Assembly: GCF_036324505.1 (NCBI RefSeq)
Contig: NC_086357.1
Coordinates: forward strand, 26,543,793 to 26,607,792
Length of the DNA stretch: 64,000 bases
Reading direction: 5' to 3'
Origin: Eleginops maclovinus
Lineage: Eukaryota; Chordata; Actinopteri; Perciformes; Eleginopidae
Shown: positions 63,860 through 64,000 of the stretch, piece by piece
Numbering within the stretch: the stretch's first letter is position 1
Layout: each line of letters opens with the position of its first letter
Made by a program: the position numbers and the translations under genes
The notes under the pieces: model-generated
What the model saw: the letters and a program-made list of their open reading frames with translations, nothing else
Told to the model about the DNA's origin: nothing
Database searches by the model: none

Positions 63860-64000
63860 AAGGTCTGAGGTTGTGAACGTCGGCCTCACACTGACTGCAG
63901 AGCCACAGGAGTTAACTTCGCTTCCTCTTTCGGCAAATGACGCACTGCTGTTTCACACACCGCTGCTGCTGCTGCTTTACAATGTGTCAATAGTAGAGTT
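63860..64000 (-). promoter_or_regulatory. possible promoter-proximal region of arhgef18
   Basis: This lies immediately upstream (minus strand) of the candidate first exon. It is richer in CpG and GC than the surrounding introns. It contains a TGCGTCAT (CRE/AP-1-like) element and a GAGGAAGCG purine core (ETS-like), plus a short CTG run. The region is truncated by the window end. This is inference from position and motifs. Confidence 0.25.

Overview
The window is vertebrate genomic DNA, almost certainly from a teleost fish of the percomorph type. The evidence is long (CA/GT)n arrays, a tRNA-headed SINE, a young hAT MITE, several other interspersed repeats, AGCTTAGC-rich repeats, and GT-AG introns that are mostly short but with a few of about 9 kb. 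Nothing in it is bacterial or viral.

The window holds one recognisable gene, on the minus strand: a fish orthologue of ARHGEF18 (p114-RhoGEF), a Dbl-family guanine nucleotide exchange factor for RhoA/Rac1. I could place 32 coding exons from an ATG at 62341 down to a TAG at 15536. All phases agree except for one single-base frame break in exon 30. A possible non-coding first exon ends at 63774, and a 3'UTR may run to about 12039. The assembled protein is about 1,661 aa. In order it has: a basic N-terminal segment; an acidic/Ser-rich region with a RR-x-S-type motif; a conserved short helix (LMVQKVLQELKLYHG); a C1-like zinc finger; the catalytic DH domain (about residues 702-900); a PH domain (about 940-1043); a C-terminal coiled coil (about 1217-1399); and a Ser/Pro-rich tail ending in KEDVIFF, the ARHGEF18 C-terminus. 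Identification rests on recognised stretches in the DH, PH, coiled-coil and tail exons. I cannot say whether this is the a or b fish paralogue.

Layout. 1-3.8 kb: a SINE and seven long dinucleotide arrays. 3.8-12 kb: apparently gene-free intergenic DNA with old repeats and a GATA-motif cluster. 12-15.5 kb: probable 3'UTR with a 162-bp CA array. 15.5-19.0 kb: tail exons 32-30. 19.0-28.7 kb: a 9.6-kb intron. 28.7-33.4 kb: coiled-coil and linker exons 29-22. 33.5-37.1 kb: the DH/PH exons 21-15, with a 22-copy minisatellite in one intron. 38.1-42.0 kb: exons 14-11, with a candidate internal promoter and alternative start at 39.7 kb. 42.0-51.1 kb: a 9.2-kb intron that splits the zinc finger. 51.1-59.0 kb: exons 10-2. 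62.3 kb: exon 1. 62.3-64.0 kb: 5' leader and promoter side.

The most notable points are: the exon 30 frameshift; a TATA- and Kozak-equipped internal start that would give a short isoform without the zinc finger; dinucleotide or polypyrimidine tracts directly abutting many of this gene's splice sites; an intact hAT MITE with a perfect 8-bp target duplication; and an in-frame 240-nt candidate cassette that would split the zinc finger. I found no support for a wholly new biological system here.
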